From: Lactiplantibacillus plajomi
Lineage (GTDB): Bacteria; Bacillota; Bacilli; Lactobacillales; Lactobacillaceae
Length of the DNA: 64,000 nt
NCBI RefSeq assembly: GCF_005405405.1
Contig: NZ_BJDZ01000010.1
Span: forward strand, 30,378 to 94,377
Direction: 5' to 3'
Part shown: piece by piece, positions 47,601 through 55,058 of the stretch
Numbering within the stretch: position 1 is the first letter of the stretch
Layout: each line of letters starts with the position of its first letter
The notes under the pieces: generated by a model
Told to the model about the DNA's origin: nothing
Database searches by the model: none
The model's input: the letters and a program-made list of their open reading frames with translations, nothing else
Translations under genes and position numbers: made by a program

Positions 47601-48555
47601 CGAGAATAGTTACCAGTCACCGGATGCGGTCAACCAGATCGACTGGGACCGCGTTCAGGATAATCAGGAACTAATCGACTACTTTAAGCAGCTGGTTCAG
47701 TTGCGCAAGGACGAAAGTGCGTTCCGGCTGACGAACTACGCTGACATCGACAAGACGGTCAAGGTCTTACAGGACGGTAAAAACGGCGTCTTCGCCTTCG
47801 AATATTTAGCGGGCGGCCACAAGTTATACGTGCTCTTTAACGTGAACGACAGCGCCCAAGCCTTTGACGCCGCCAACTTGACCAACGGCCGCGTGCTGCT
47901 CGGCAGCGACGCGGTCACCCTCGGAACGGTCACTAACCTGGCTGCCCTCAGTACGTTAGTCGTACGCGAAGACCTGCCACAGACCGTGACAATCAATTAC
48001 CAGGATGTTAACGGCCAACTGGTTAAGACGACGACCGTAACGTTGACTGCGACGGGCACGGCTTGCACACTGACGGCGCCGGCTGGGTACCATTTGACCG
48101 GTGACCAAACGACGGTTAGCTACGACTTTGATAACGACGGCACGGCGCGAATTGTAACGGTGCTGGTTGCGAAGACGACAACTGATGACGGCCAACCCGG
48201 AGGACAACCAAGCGGTGGTAACGGTCAGACTGGTAATCACCATGGCAACGAAAATGGCCAGACCGGCGCGATCACGCAACCAGGTGGCGGTTCAACCACG
48301 ACGACCGCTGAAGATCAGCTTGCCGGTGAAGTGGAAAATCCAACCACACCGACCACAACCGCTAATCAGACGACGTCGTCAGCCACTAAGGCCACGTTGA
48401 CGCCAATGACCGCTGCCAAAGCTGGTCGGGCCGCGGCAACCGGTTTACCACAAACTGATGAACGGGCGGGTCAATCCGCTAGTTTATTAGGCTTACTGGG
48501 AATCATGTTAGCGGGATTGCTCAGTTTGGTGAAGCCGCAACGTAAACGGAATTAA
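44647..48555 (+). CDS. Cell-wall-anchored type I pullulanase
   Basis: A 1302-residue secreted enzyme that cuts alpha-1,6 bonds in pullulan and branched starch. It has a KxYKxGKxW-like signal (WRMWKHGKQW), a Thr/Ser/Pro linker, CBM41-like domains (about 175-385), an accessory domain and CBM48-like region (about 400-600). The GH13 catalytic domain shows the pullulanase YNWGYDP (~687), DVVYNH, FRFDLMG (nucleophile Asp, ~803), GEGWD (acid Glu) and CHDN. It ends with a MucBP-like module and LPQTDE anchor. Start set at 44647 because AGGGGG is upstream. Two cre sites suggest glucose repression. Confidence 0.92.
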   Translation: MHNQDVVQENWRMWKHGKQWLYASSAVLAMGIGMGLLTTTARADTPSNSQTTTTAVQSVAKPATTTGTTNAGQSGTVAETDQVSSTDPATDQPTKTDAATSQTPAPTSTSTGEKDQQPSLETKTDQQNSSTKSVAVPEVSKTNPVVTSEKAKTATPKTSQVETPAPVTQPVSAPAQVDTKTETTAPVPVKDTTKVIIHYQGDSSKWAPYVWGLKPNGNGQQYDWTGTDDFGAYAEIDMDQNYQQLGVLIKGVDSWDKDGNGADRTVTVDDNGKGEVWYRAGSDAAQDVTPTYHDTTINVHYHDKNQSAVNRYRVWTDKAGEVGAQTVDLNQTDANGNLLGTVQLTDADFTTVYVQPVGGDELTRAFTPVASDATTDIYVVAGDQQPYYTASFALQQEMVTSAAMQTPTEVTVTIGKALTAAEARQQLSVAGHTVKDVTAIAPDATGRSKQFKLTTTAALDIMTANSVSFNGNAKVMDIGDYVRSQAFDNEYYYDGDDLGVTYSKQRTQIKLWAPTANQIELRLYQQHTASAAVTKTIAMQRGAKGVWTAVLPGDYQGWAYDYQLHFGDGSVTTTEDPYSKAVTVNGNRSVIANVDAVKPADFDRLPSFSDPTDAVIYETSVRDFTKDPNSGVTAKGKFTGMVEAGTHTASGQVTGLDYLKDLGVTHVQLMPMYDFASIDETSADPSYNWGYDPKNYNVPEGTYSSDASDPTARVLEMKEMVNGYHKAGIRVVMDVVYNHVYSMDEQAFQKVVPGYYFQYDQGGHPTSGSGVGNDVASERKMVRKYILDSVKYWATEYNIDGFRFDLMGILDVDTMNAIRAELNAIDPGILVYGEGWDMRATNHDIGAGQYNADKLDQHVGFFSDDIRNAIKGAEFGGISKGLVEGNAQEDDYDQHAQAFIAGFLGGQDYANAATAHPYQSPSQTLNYVACHDNRTLYDMLTALMPNESQANLIKRDKLATSMAFLAKGVPFVYGGQESLRTKGGDENSYQSPDAVNQIDWDRVQDNQELIDYFKQLVQLRKDESAFRLTNYADIDKTVKVLQDGKNGVFAFEYLAGGHKLYVLFNVNDSAQAFDAANLTNGRVLLGSDAVTLGTVTNLAALSTLVVREDLPQTVTINYQDVNGQLVKTTTVTLTATGTACTLTAPAGYHLTGDQTTVSYDFDNDGTARIVTVLVAKTTTDDGQPGGQPSGGNGQTGNHHGNENGQTGAITQPGGGSTTTTAEDQLAGEVENPTTPTTTANQTTSSATKATLTPMTAAKAGRAAATGLPQTDERAGQSASLLGLLGIMLAGLLSLVKPQRKRN

Positions 48556-48591
48556 GTTTTTAAATTTAAAACAATAGTGATTTCATGTGCC

Positions 48592-48624
48592 AAAAACATG
48601 CACCTTTTCGGGTGCATGTTTTTG
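48592..48624 (+). terminator. Pullulanase terminator
   Basis: AAAAACATGCACC / GGTGCATGTTTTT hairpin with a T-rich tail. Confidence 0.85.
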
Positions 48625-48712
48625 TTAGCATTTGATGTTGAAACCACCCAGTTCCCTTTCTTAACCAAGATGTCGTATAATGAAACTATTCTTAAAAAAC
48701 GAGGAGAAAAAC

Positions 48713-51247
48713 ATGGCAGAAACAAACCACTTTTACGAAACCTTTCAACCAGAACACTACGATATTTATATCGATATCAACCGTGGCACCAAGCAAATTG
48801 CTGGTAAATCAACGATTACTGGGAACGCGGTTACCAAGGAAGTTTTAATTCACCAAAAATTTCTGACGGTGACGGCGGTGCAGGCCGATGGGGTCGACGT
48901 CCCGTTTACCGTGGATAATGATATCCAGGGGATCCGCATCGACTTGGCGAAGACCGGCAACGTTACGTTAGCCATCGATTACCAAACCAAGTTGACTGAC
49001 AGTATGATGGGGATTTACCCATCTTACTACCAAGTTAACGGTGAAAAGAAGCAGTTGGTCGGTACGCAGTTCGAAACTACCGCTGCTCGGCAGGCCTTCC
49101 CGTGTGTCGACGAACCGGAAGCTAAGGCGACTTTCGACCTGGCCATCAAATATGACGAACAGCCGGGCGAAACGATTTTGAGCAACATGCCCGAAAAGAA
49201 AGTTGAAAACGGTGTTCACTACTTTGATACGACCGTCCGGATGTCGACCTACTTAATCGCCTTTGCCTTCGGGGACCTACAAGGTAAGACCACCAAGACG
49301 AAGAGCGGGGTCACGGTCGGCGTTTACGGTACCAAGGCGCACAAGGCCAACGAACTGGACTTTGCCCTGGACATCGCCAAGCGTTCGATTGAATTTTACG
49401 AAGACTTCTACCAGACGCCGTACCCGTTACCACATTCCTGGCAGTTAGCCTTGCCGGACTTCTCAGCCGGTGCGATGGAAAACTGGGGGCTGGTCACTTA
49501 CCGCGAAGCCTACTTACTGCTTGATCCAGACAACACTGCGTTGGAAATCAAGCAGCGGGTTGCGACCGTGATTGCTCACGAACTTGCTCACCAATGGTTC
49601 GGTGACCTGGTCACCATGAAGTGGTGGGATAACTTATGGTTGAACGAAAGTTTTGCCAACATGATGGAATACGTGGCGATCGACGCGCTCGAACCCGACT
49701 GGCACATCTGGGAAACCTTCCAGACGTCCGAAGCGTCAATGGCTTTACAACGGGATGCGACTGACGGTGTGCAATCCGTTCACGTTCAGGTGGAAGACCC
49801 GGCCGAAATCGATTCGATTTTCGATAGTGCCATCGTTTACGCTAAGGGTGCGCGGATGCTGGTGATGGTCCGCGGGATGCTCGGTGACTCGGCGCTTCGC
49901 CAGGGCTTGAAGCAGTACTTCATTGCCCATAAGTACGGTAACGCCACCGGTGACGATTTGTGGAACGCCTTGGCGGACGCTTCCGGCGTCCAAGTTGGCG
50001 ATATCATGAACACCTGGCTGGAACAACCGGGTTACCCGGTCTTAACGGCGCAGGTCGTTGACGGGCAGTTACGGATTGCGCAACAACAGTTCTTCATCGG
50101 TGACGGCAAGGATGCTGGCCGGCAGTGGAAGATTCCGTTGAACAGTAACTACGACGCGGCTCCGGCCGTTTTCGGTGACCAGGCGGCGACCCTAGGCGAT
50201 TACCAGGCGTTGCGGCAGGCAGCCGGCAAGCCGTTCCGCTTAAACGTCGGTAATAATTCGCACTTCATCGTCAAGTACGACCAGACCTTGTTGGCCGACA
50301 TTCTGGACCACGTTGATGATTTAACGCCAATCGACCAGTTACAACTGCTCCAAGACTTCCGCTTACTCGCGGAAGGCCGGCAATTATCTTACGCCAGCGT
50401 GGTACCGTTATTGGCCCGCTTTGCCGACAGCCACTCGACGGTTGTTAACGCGGCGCTCTACCAGTTGGCGGGTAACTTACGCAAGTTCGTAACGCCGGAT
50501 TCCGACGAAGAGAAGCAGTTACGGGCGCTTTACGACCAGTTGAGCAGTCGGCAGGTCGAGCGGTTGGGCTGGACGCCAAAGGCCGGTGAATCGTTCGATG
50601 ACCAGTTGACCCGGCCGTACGTCCTTAGTGCCGCCCTCTACGCCCAAAATCAGGCGGCCATTTTGGCGGCGCACGAACTGTTTGAAGGCAACCAGCAACA
50701 GTTGGCCAGCTTACCGGCAGATATCCGGGTCTTCGTGCTCCGTAACGAGGTCAAGCACTTTGGTAACGCCGCGCTGTTCGACCGGTTGTTGGCGGAACAC
50801 CGCAACTCCGCGGACGGCGGTTACAAGGCCGATATCGCGACGGCCTTAACGGCAACGCCGGATCAGGACTTGTTAAAACGGCTGATCGCCGCCTTTGAGG
50901 ACGCCGACGTCATTAAGCCGCAAGACTTGCGGGCCTGGTTCCGCGGCGTCCTAGCTAACCCGGCTGGTGAACAACTGGCTTGGGACTGGATCCGAAACGA
51001 CTGGAAGTGGTTAGAAGCAACGGTTGGTGGCGACATGGAATTCACGACCTACGTGCCCGTGATTGCCCGTGTCTTCCACACGCCGGCACGGTTGGCCGAA
51101 TTTAAGGCCTTCTTTGAACCGAAGCTCAACACCCCCGGTTTGACGCGTGAAATCAAGATGGATACCAAGGTCATTGCTAGTCGCGTGGCCTTAGTCGAGG
51201 CCGAAAAAGCAGCGGTGAACGCAGCCGTTGCCAAAGCCGTCAATTAA
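48713..51247 (+). CDS. pepN: Aminopeptidase N (lysyl aminopeptidase)
   Basis: An 844-residue M1 zinc metalloprotease, the standard length of lactobacillar PepN. It has the exopeptidase GAMEN motif near residue 252 and HELAHQWF (zinc site) near 289, with the second glutamate in LWLNESFAN. It frees N-terminal residues from peptides in the cytosol and matters in casein or peptide use. Start at 48713 (AGGAG upstream); an earlier ATG lacks an RBS. Single gene with a strong terminator. Confidence 0.94.
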   Translation: MAETNHFYETFQPEHYDIYIDINRGTKQIAGKSTITGNAVTKEVLIHQKFLTVTAVQADGVDVPFTVDNDIQGIRIDLAKTGNVTLAIDYQTKLTDSMMGIYPSYYQVNGEKKQLVGTQFETTAARQAFPCVDEPEAKATFDLAIKYDEQPGETILSNMPEKKVENGVHYFDTTVRMSTYLIAFAFGDLQGKTTKTKSGVTVGVYGTKAHKANELDFALDIAKRSIEFYEDFYQTPYPLPHSWQLALPDFSAGAMENWGLVTYREAYLLLDPDNTALEIKQRVATVIAHELAHQWFGDLVTMKWWDNLWLNESFANMMEYVAIDALEPDWHIWETFQTSEASMALQRDATDGVQSVHVQVEDPAEIDSIFDSAIVYAKGARMLVMVRGMLGDSALRQGLKQYFIAHKYGNATGDDLWNALADASGVQVGDIMNTWLEQPGYPVLTAQVVDGQLRIAQQQFFIGDGKDAGRQWKIPLNSNYDAAPAVFGDQAATLGDYQALRQAAGKPFRLNVGNNSHFIVKYDQTLLADILDHVDDLTPIDQLQLLQDFRLLAEGRQLSYASVVPLLARFADSHSTVVNAALYQLAGNLRKFVTPDSDEEKQLRALYDQLSSRQVERLGWTPKAGESFDDQLTRPYVLSAALYAQNQAAILAAHELFEGNQQQLASLPADIRVFVLRNEVKHFGNAALFDRLLAEHRNSADGGYKADIATALTATPDQDLLKRLIAAFEDADVIKPQDLRAWFRGVLANPAGEQLAWDWIRNDWKWLEATVGGDMEFTTYVPVIARVFHTPARLAEFKAFFEPKLNTPGLTREIKMDTKVIASRVALVEAEKAAVNAAVAKAVN

Positions 51248-51259
51248 TATTTAGAACTA

Positions 51260-51300
51260 AAAACGTCCGGTAACAGCGATTCGCTGTTACCGGGCGTTTT
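51260..51300. terminator. Bidirectional terminator after pepN
   Basis: AAAACGTCCGGTAACAGCGA / CGCTGTTACCGGGCGTTTT, very long stem, between two converging genes. Confidence 0.88.
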
Positions 51301-51303
51301 CGA

Positions 51304-51876
51304 TTAGGATAATTCGTAATATTTCACGATGTCATCGGCCTGTAAATAGGGCAGGTGCGCTTGTACGATGTTGCTTGGGAAGGTCGGTTCGTGATACTGG
51401 CCCATGGCGATGGCGGCTTTGATCTCGCGTTCGTCATTTTCACCAAAGGGCGGGAAAGTCAGCACCGGCGGCATCAGGTATTGGAAGTCGTTGATGTCGA
51501 TCAGCAACGGGTTGAAGAACATTTCGTCGAAGTTGACCTGCAATAAGACGTTATCGGGGTTGCTAGTCAGGTGTTTCCAGAGACTTTCAATCGGCGCGTG
51601 GTTGTTGCGGATGAAGGTCACAAACTGGTCGATGGTTTCGAGCGACTGGTTATTCTGCTGGTCGAAGCCCGAGAAGCAGAAGACGACGCCCTTACCGGTC
51701 TGTTCGCTGACCGACACCGAGTTGATTGTGTTCATCGCGTGTAAGATGTGGCTGTAAAGTGGTGCTAACTTATTGTTTTCCGCGAGGTAGCCGCTTTGGC
51801 TGAAATCGGGAAAGTAGATGCCGTTGGTTTTGAGTTGCTCCAGCACGGCCTTGTTTTGAATGGTCCAAAAAATCAT
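51304..51876 (-). CDS. Hypothetical protein, DUF3841-like
   Basis: A 190-residue soluble protein that begins MIFWTIQNKAVLEQLKTNGI, a pattern I associate with the DUF3841 family. It is acidic, with no signal peptide or membrane helix. No functional inference is safe. It converges on pepN. The family name is from memory of the N-terminal pattern and could be wrong. Confidence 0.55.
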   Translation of the reverse strand: MIFWTIQNKAVLEQLKTNGIYFPDFSQSGYLAENNKLAPLYSHILHAMNTINSVSVSEQTGKGVVFCFSGFDQQNNQSLETIDQFVTFIRNNHAPIESLWKHLTSNPDNVLLQVNFDEMFFNPLLIDINDFQYLMPPVLTFPPFGENDEREIKAAIAMGQYHEPTFPSNIVQAHLPYLQADDIVKYYELS

Positions 51877-52055
51877 GGGATGCCCTTCTTCCGTAGGTTG
51901 TCCATTCAGTATACGCCAGAATGGTGGATTCGCCGACGGAAATTAAGTGAGGGTGGCAACGGTTGATTACCCATAATGACCGTTGAAAATGGCGGTCGGA
52001 AGGGTTATTCTGAACCACAACGTTAACTTAAAGATGGAAAGCCAGGGTGCCGAGA

Positions 52056-52322
52056 ATGCGATTTTACGAATTTACTGATCAACAACAGCAGCAGGCACTA
52101 ATTGCCGAAGAAAACGAGTGGCGGGCCAGAAAACGGGCCGTTCAGGAATGCGGCTTACCAGCCAACGTGCCGGCGGTCGAATGGACGGCGGCTGAGGCCT
52201 TTAGCCACTTTAAACCGCTTTTTTTGGACGCTGTCGGTGACGACGGCGACTGGGCGCAGGAAATGGCGGAGCGGGTGTTTAAGGAACCGGGTGTGATTTT
52301 GACGAATATTCCGAATGTGTAG
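52056..52322 (+). CDS. Small hypothetical protein (88 aa)
   Basis: An 88-residue acidic protein (91 if the GTG at 52047 is used). Neither start has a strong RBS. It begins MRFYEFTDQQQQQ and is largely helical, with no membrane segment. Function unknown. The 161 bp after it show no gene and probably hold the promoter of the operon starting at 52484. Confidence 0.5.
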   Translation: MRFYEFTDQQQQQALIAEENEWRARKRAVQECGLPANVPAVEWTAAEAFSHFKPLFLDAVGDDGDWAQEMAERVFKEPGVILTNIPNV

Positions 52323-52483
52323 GAAAAAAGGTGTTAGTTAGCTGATGCCGCTTTATTTAGAAGCATTAAATTATATAGTAGTGGTTAAGTCGTGGGTGTT
52401 CAAAAAGTAAAGGTAAAACAACCTTTCTTGCCCCGTTATTTCTGTTTATAATAGTGATAACAGTAAGATTAAGGTGGTGAGCA

Positions 52484-54295
52484 ATGGTGCGCTATGAACC
52501 GATGGAAGAACAACTGACCGGCTTGGATCCGGTCGTCGAGGTGGTGCCTTACAACGTACATTTTCGGGACCGGCTCCATGATCAGGTGACCAATCAGGAA
52601 CTAATCTTGGAATACCCGACCGTTTACCTGATTTATGATGAAAAGGCAGCGACCAAGCAGCAGGCGCCCAAGTTCATCGTTTATGTCGGCGAGACCAGTG
52701 ACATCGAACGGCGGACGCAGGAGCACTTAGGCATCGATGCTAAGCAACGGGCCGACTGGTTGGCACTTAAGCAGAGTGGCAACGCTCAGATGATGGTCGT
52801 CGGCAACCGCTACTTTAATAAGTCGCTGACGCTAGACATTGAGAACCGCCTAATGCTATACCTGATGAGCGTTAAGAACGTTAAACGGCTGGATAACCGC
52901 CGCTTTAATCCGCAACGCAAGTACTTTATGTCGGACTATTCGGATGAGATCTTTAACCGAATTTGGCAGGCGTTGCGCCGTAAGCGGGCTGATATTTTCG
53001 AAGACCAGGCAGAAATCGAGAACACGGCTATTTTTAAAGCATCGCCGTTTCACAACCTTAATTACGAACAAAATGAGAGCAAGGTCAAAATTTTAGGGAA
53101 GGTTGAAAACGCCCTTGCAGCGCGGCGTAACGAAGCGGATGACCAAGACGCGACCGTTATTTTTATTGCCGGTCAGGCAGGAACCGGGAAGACCGTGCTA
53201 CTAAGCAACTTATTTTATGATTTGACGGGGAGTCCGTTAGTGCGACCGAAGCAGTTATACTTGTTGGTCAACCATGAGCAACAGGTCAAAGTCTATCAGG
53301 CGATTGCCCGGAAGCTAGGCTTGGATACCGACGTTAAAGACATCGTGTCGCGTCCGACCCACTTTATTAACACCCATCAGGGTCAGCCGAAAGTCGACGT
53401 GGTATTAGTCGACGAGGCGCATTTGTTGTGGACACAGGGGAAGCAGTCCTACCGCGGTGAAAACCAGTTGCAGGACCTGCTTAAATTAGCGAAGGTCGTA
53501 ATTATCGTTTTTGATAAGTACCAGATTTTAACGACGCAGGAATACCTGGACGATGCCGCAGTGCGTAAACTCGAAGACGGCGCGGAAAGTCAGGGAAACC
53601 GCATTGAACTGGTCAATCAGGAACGGATGGTCGCTGATCAGGCAACCATTGATTGGATTCGAACATTGATTGTTGAACGGACGGTCGGACAGATACCGGC
53701 GGATGACCGCTACCAACTAAAAGTGGCTCGTTCGCCTGAACAACTGTACCGACGGGTGCAACGGTTAGACCAACAACGTGCGCAGGGGCAGGCCAGTCTG
53801 GTTCGGATGTTGGCGACCTTTGATTGGCCATATTCGGGCGGTAAGGCCAAACCAAAGAACGGTGACTACTGGGAAGTTAAAATCGGCCAGTGGCACTTAC
53901 CGTGGAATTTACAATTACCGGCAGTTGAAGGTCAAAAGCGCCGGAATAAACTATTGGCTTGGGCGGAACAACCCCAAACGGTCGGTGAAGTCGGTTCGAC
54001 TTTTACCATTCAGGGTTTTGATCTGAACTACGCTGCGGTAATTATCGGTCCGTCGGTGAAGTACCGTGACGGGCGCATTGTTTTTGATGCCAGTGCTAGT
54101 AAAAACCGCAGCGCAACCCAGAAACGAACTTGGAAAGGTCAGCAGATTGACGTCGCGGAAGAACTGTTACGTAACGAACTGAACGTGTTGCTGACCCGTG
54201 GCGTCCACGGCCTGTTCGTTTACGCGGTCGACGATGCCTTACAGGCAAAGTTATTGGAAGCAGCGGGGACGACCCATACCTTGGAGGATGACTAA
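52484..54295 (+). CDS. GIY-YIG nuclease-like domain fused to DUF2075 ATPase
   Basis: A 603-residue protein. Residues ~45-160 show GIY-YIG nuclease features: TVYLIY, then FIVYVGETSDIERRTQEHL, with a conserved Arg and Glu in the segment. Residues ~225-600 form a DUF2075 (COG3410-like) ATPase: Walker A AGQAGTGKTVLLS near 230 and VDVVLVDEAHLLW near 305. Fusions of this type occur in defence islands and may cut or remodel foreign DNA. Good RBS (AAGGTGG) before ATG. The stop overlaps the next start (TAATG). GC content is like the backbone. Confidence 0.78.
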   Translation: MVRYEPMEEQLTGLDPVVEVVPYNVHFRDRLHDQVTNQELILEYPTVYLIYDEKAATKQQAPKFIVYVGETSDIERRTQEHLGIDAKQRADWLALKQSGNAQMMVVGNRYFNKSLTLDIENRLMLYLMSVKNVKRLDNRRFNPQRKYFMSDYSDEIFNRIWQALRRKRADIFEDQAEIENTAIFKASPFHNLNYEQNESKVKILGKVENALAARRNEADDQDATVIFIAGQAGTGKTVLLSNLFYDLTGSPLVRPKQLYLLVNHEQQVKVYQAIARKLGLDTDVKDIVSRPTHFINTHQGQPKVDVVLVDEAHLLWTQGKQSYRGENQLQDLLKLAKVVIIVFDKYQILTTQEYLDDAAVRKLEDGAESQGNRIELVNQERMVADQATIDWIRTLIVERTVGQIPADDRYQLKVARSPEQLYRRVQRLDQQRAQGQASLVRMLATFDWPYSGGKAKPKNGDYWEVKIGQWHLPWNLQLPAVEGQKRRNKLLAWAEQPQTVGEVGSTFTIQGFDLNYAAVIIGPSVKYRDGRIVFDASASKNRSATQKRTWKGQQIDVAEELLRNELNVLLTRGVHGLFVYAVDDALQAKLLEAAGTTHTLEDD

Positions 54296-54603
54296 TGGAC
54301 TATTCTGATATTGAAAAATCGCTGATTGAATTTAGAAACAAAAAGGGTTGGCAAAAGTACCATAATTTAAAGGACTTAGCGCTGTCGCTAAACCTAGAAG
54401 CCAGTGAGGTGCTAGAAATCTTTCAGTGGAAACTGAGTGATGCAAAGCTGAGTGAAGCTGAGGAACAACACTTGGAGGAAGAGTTAGCCGATACCCTGAT
54501 TTATACGTTTTACATGTGTGAGAAGCTGGGCGTTGATCCGTTAACGATTGTGGCGAACAAGATGAAGTTTAATCAGGAAAGACATTGGAAGACGGAAAAA
54601 TAG
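54295..54603 (+). CDS. MazG-like nucleotide pyrophosphohydrolase
   Basis: A 102-residue all-helical protein of the MazG/dCTPase type. It has the metal-binding EASEVLEIFQW and EEELADTLIYTF motifs (ExxE...ExxD). Such enzymes hydrolyse non-canonical or excess (d)NTPs. The ATG overlaps the stop of the ATPase gene by one base, so translation is coupled. From this gene on, the DNA is more AT-rich than the ATPase gene. Confidence 0.85.
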   Translation: MDYSDIEKSLIEFRNKKGWQKYHNLKDLALSLNLEASEVLEIFQWKLSDAKLSEAEEQHLEEELADTLIYTFYMCEKLGVDPLTIVANKMKFNQERHWKTEK

Positions 54604-54635
54604 GCTGGTATTGTATGTAGAAAGGTTTGTATGAA

Positions 54636-55058
54636 GTGAAAAAACAAATTACTGTTGTTGGTGCTGTTTTATTGGAAAACGGGAAGATACTGGCGACTAA
54701 ACGGAATGATGACCGGATTTTAGGTACTTTATGGGAATTTCCCGGTGGAAAAATAGAAGTCGGAGAAACCCCAGAGCGTGCATTGATAAGGGAAATGATG
54801 GAAGAGTTTGACGATCAAATTATTGTGGGTGAAAAGGTCGCAACTGGTGTACATGAGTACGATTTTGGCATTGTTAATTTAACAGCATATTATGCAAAAT
54901 TTGTAACGCATAATTTTGATTTGATTGCACATAGTAAAGTGGAATGGATTACACAGGAACAAATTAAAAATTTAAAGTGGGCGGATGCGGATCAGACAAT
55001 TGCGTATGCTCTTGAGACCGCTGATCTAGCAAAGGTGAAGTTTAATGAACTTAACTGA
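54636..55058 (+). CDS. MutT-like NUDIX hydrolase
   Basis: A 140-residue NUDIX enzyme of the 8-oxo-(d)GTP type. NUDIX box GGKIEVGETPERALIREMME then E, followed by FDDQI where most members have G after EE. GTG at 54636 is preferred because AAAGG is upstream; TTG at 54627 is too close to it. It overlaps the helicase start by 14 bp, so it belongs to the operon. With MazG it gives two nucleotide-cleaving enzymes in one cassette. Confidence 0.82.
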   Translation: MKKQITVVGAVLLENGKILATKRNDDRILGTLWEFPGGKIEVGETPERALIREMMEEFDDQIIVGEKVATGVHEYDFGIVNLTAYYAKFVTHNFDLIAHSKVEWITQEQIKNLKWADADQTIAYALETADLAKVKFNELN